From JAHHUH01 sp045123075 (lineage in GTDB: Bacteria; Bacillota; Negativicutes; Acidaminococcales; Acidaminococcaceae): a stretch of 30,366 bases of DNA. Below the pieces are notes generated by a model, which had not been told where the DNA came from, made no database searches, and was given only the letters and a program-made list of their open reading frames with translations. Position 1 is the first letter of the stretch. Each line of letters opens with the position of its first letter. The position numbers and the translations under genes are program-made. Positions 30,286 through 30,366 of this stretch are shown piece by piece. The stretch lies in contig JBGVIJ010000065.1 in the NCBI GenBank assembly GCA_045123075.1, forward strand, positions 1 to 30,366. Reading direction: 5' to 3'.

Positions 30286-30360
30286 GGCCGGTTGGTCAAG
30301 CGGTTAAGACACCGCCCTTTCACGGCGGTATCAGGGGTTCGATTCCCCTACCGGTCACCA
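30286..30360 (+). tRNA. tRNA-Glu (anticodon TTC)
   Basis: Full cloverleaf: acceptor GGCCGGT (30286-30292) with ACCGGTC (30350-30356) including one G-T pair, anticodon loop CTTTCAC, T loop TTCGATT and an encoded CCA. It lies six bases after tRNA-Asn, so it is cotranscribed; more tRNAs may follow beyond the window. Confidence 0.97.
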
Positions 30361-30366
30361 ATGGTC

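Noticed and set aside
1..30366. CRISPR array or prophage genes
   Set aside because: No regularly spaced direct repeats beyond the two-copy 29-bp tandem, and no structural, lysis-cassette or integrase genes of a phage; LrgAB is a chromosomal holin-like pair.

Overview
The window looks like chromosomal DNA of a diderm Firmicute, most likely a Negativicute and possibly an Acidaminococcaceae/Phascolarctobacterium-like gut bacterium. This is inferred from the mix of genes, not from a marker gene. Firmicute-type genes (LrgAB, a clostridial-type IMP dehydrogenase, a 2Fe superoxide reductase, ABC-F) sit beside a type V autotransporter with a complete C-terminal beta-barrel, which needs an outer membrane. 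Superoxide reductase suggests an anaerobe. Composition is moderately AT-rich, and genes carry clear Shine-Dalgarno sequences and intrinsic terminators.

Layout. 1-1490: a bidirectional terminator, a palindromic intergenic repeat, and the reverse-strand lrgA-lrgB pair with a 29-bp tandem repeat upstream. 1491-2552 (-): a membrane-anchored protein resembling the RMD1/DUF155 family, divergent from clpB (2665-5208, +). 5288-8998: a small serine recombinase followed by an autotransporter with Pmp-like GGA[IL]/FxxN repeats; three copies of a short motif lie between them around a candidate promoter. 9181-15079: a purine operon, purE-purM-purN-IMP cyclohydrolase-purD-guaB, with a consensus promoter and a structured leader. 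15251-17716: a polar amino-acid ABC importer. 17817-19989: an exported DUF4127 protein and a GNAT acetyltransferase. 20241-25165: a carbohydrate-type ABC importer with a TIM-barrel isomerase-like gene. 25285-27836: an exported class 3 lipase, a family 4 uracil-DNA glycosylase and a class I desulfoferrodoxin. 27887-29443 (-): an ABC-F ATPase. 29618-30085: a YhcH/EbgC family protein. 30204-30360: tRNA-Asn and tRNA-Glu behind a consensus promoter.

How the genes work together. The purine operon carries five genes for IMP synthesis plus the first GMP-branch step. It lacks purF, purL, purC, purB and the AICAR formyltransferase half of PurH, so these must be encoded elsewhere. Both ABC importers have a hairpin terminator directly after the binding-protein gene and before the permease gene, an arrangement that usually gives more binding protein than membrane complex.

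The best candidate for something undescribed is the recombinase/repeat/autotransporter module at 5288-8998. It could be a phase-variable surface protein or a res-like site with regulatory effect. Next come the purE leader RNA (9252-9334), the stand-alone IMP cyclohydrolase, and the lipase with an unassigned C-terminal domain.
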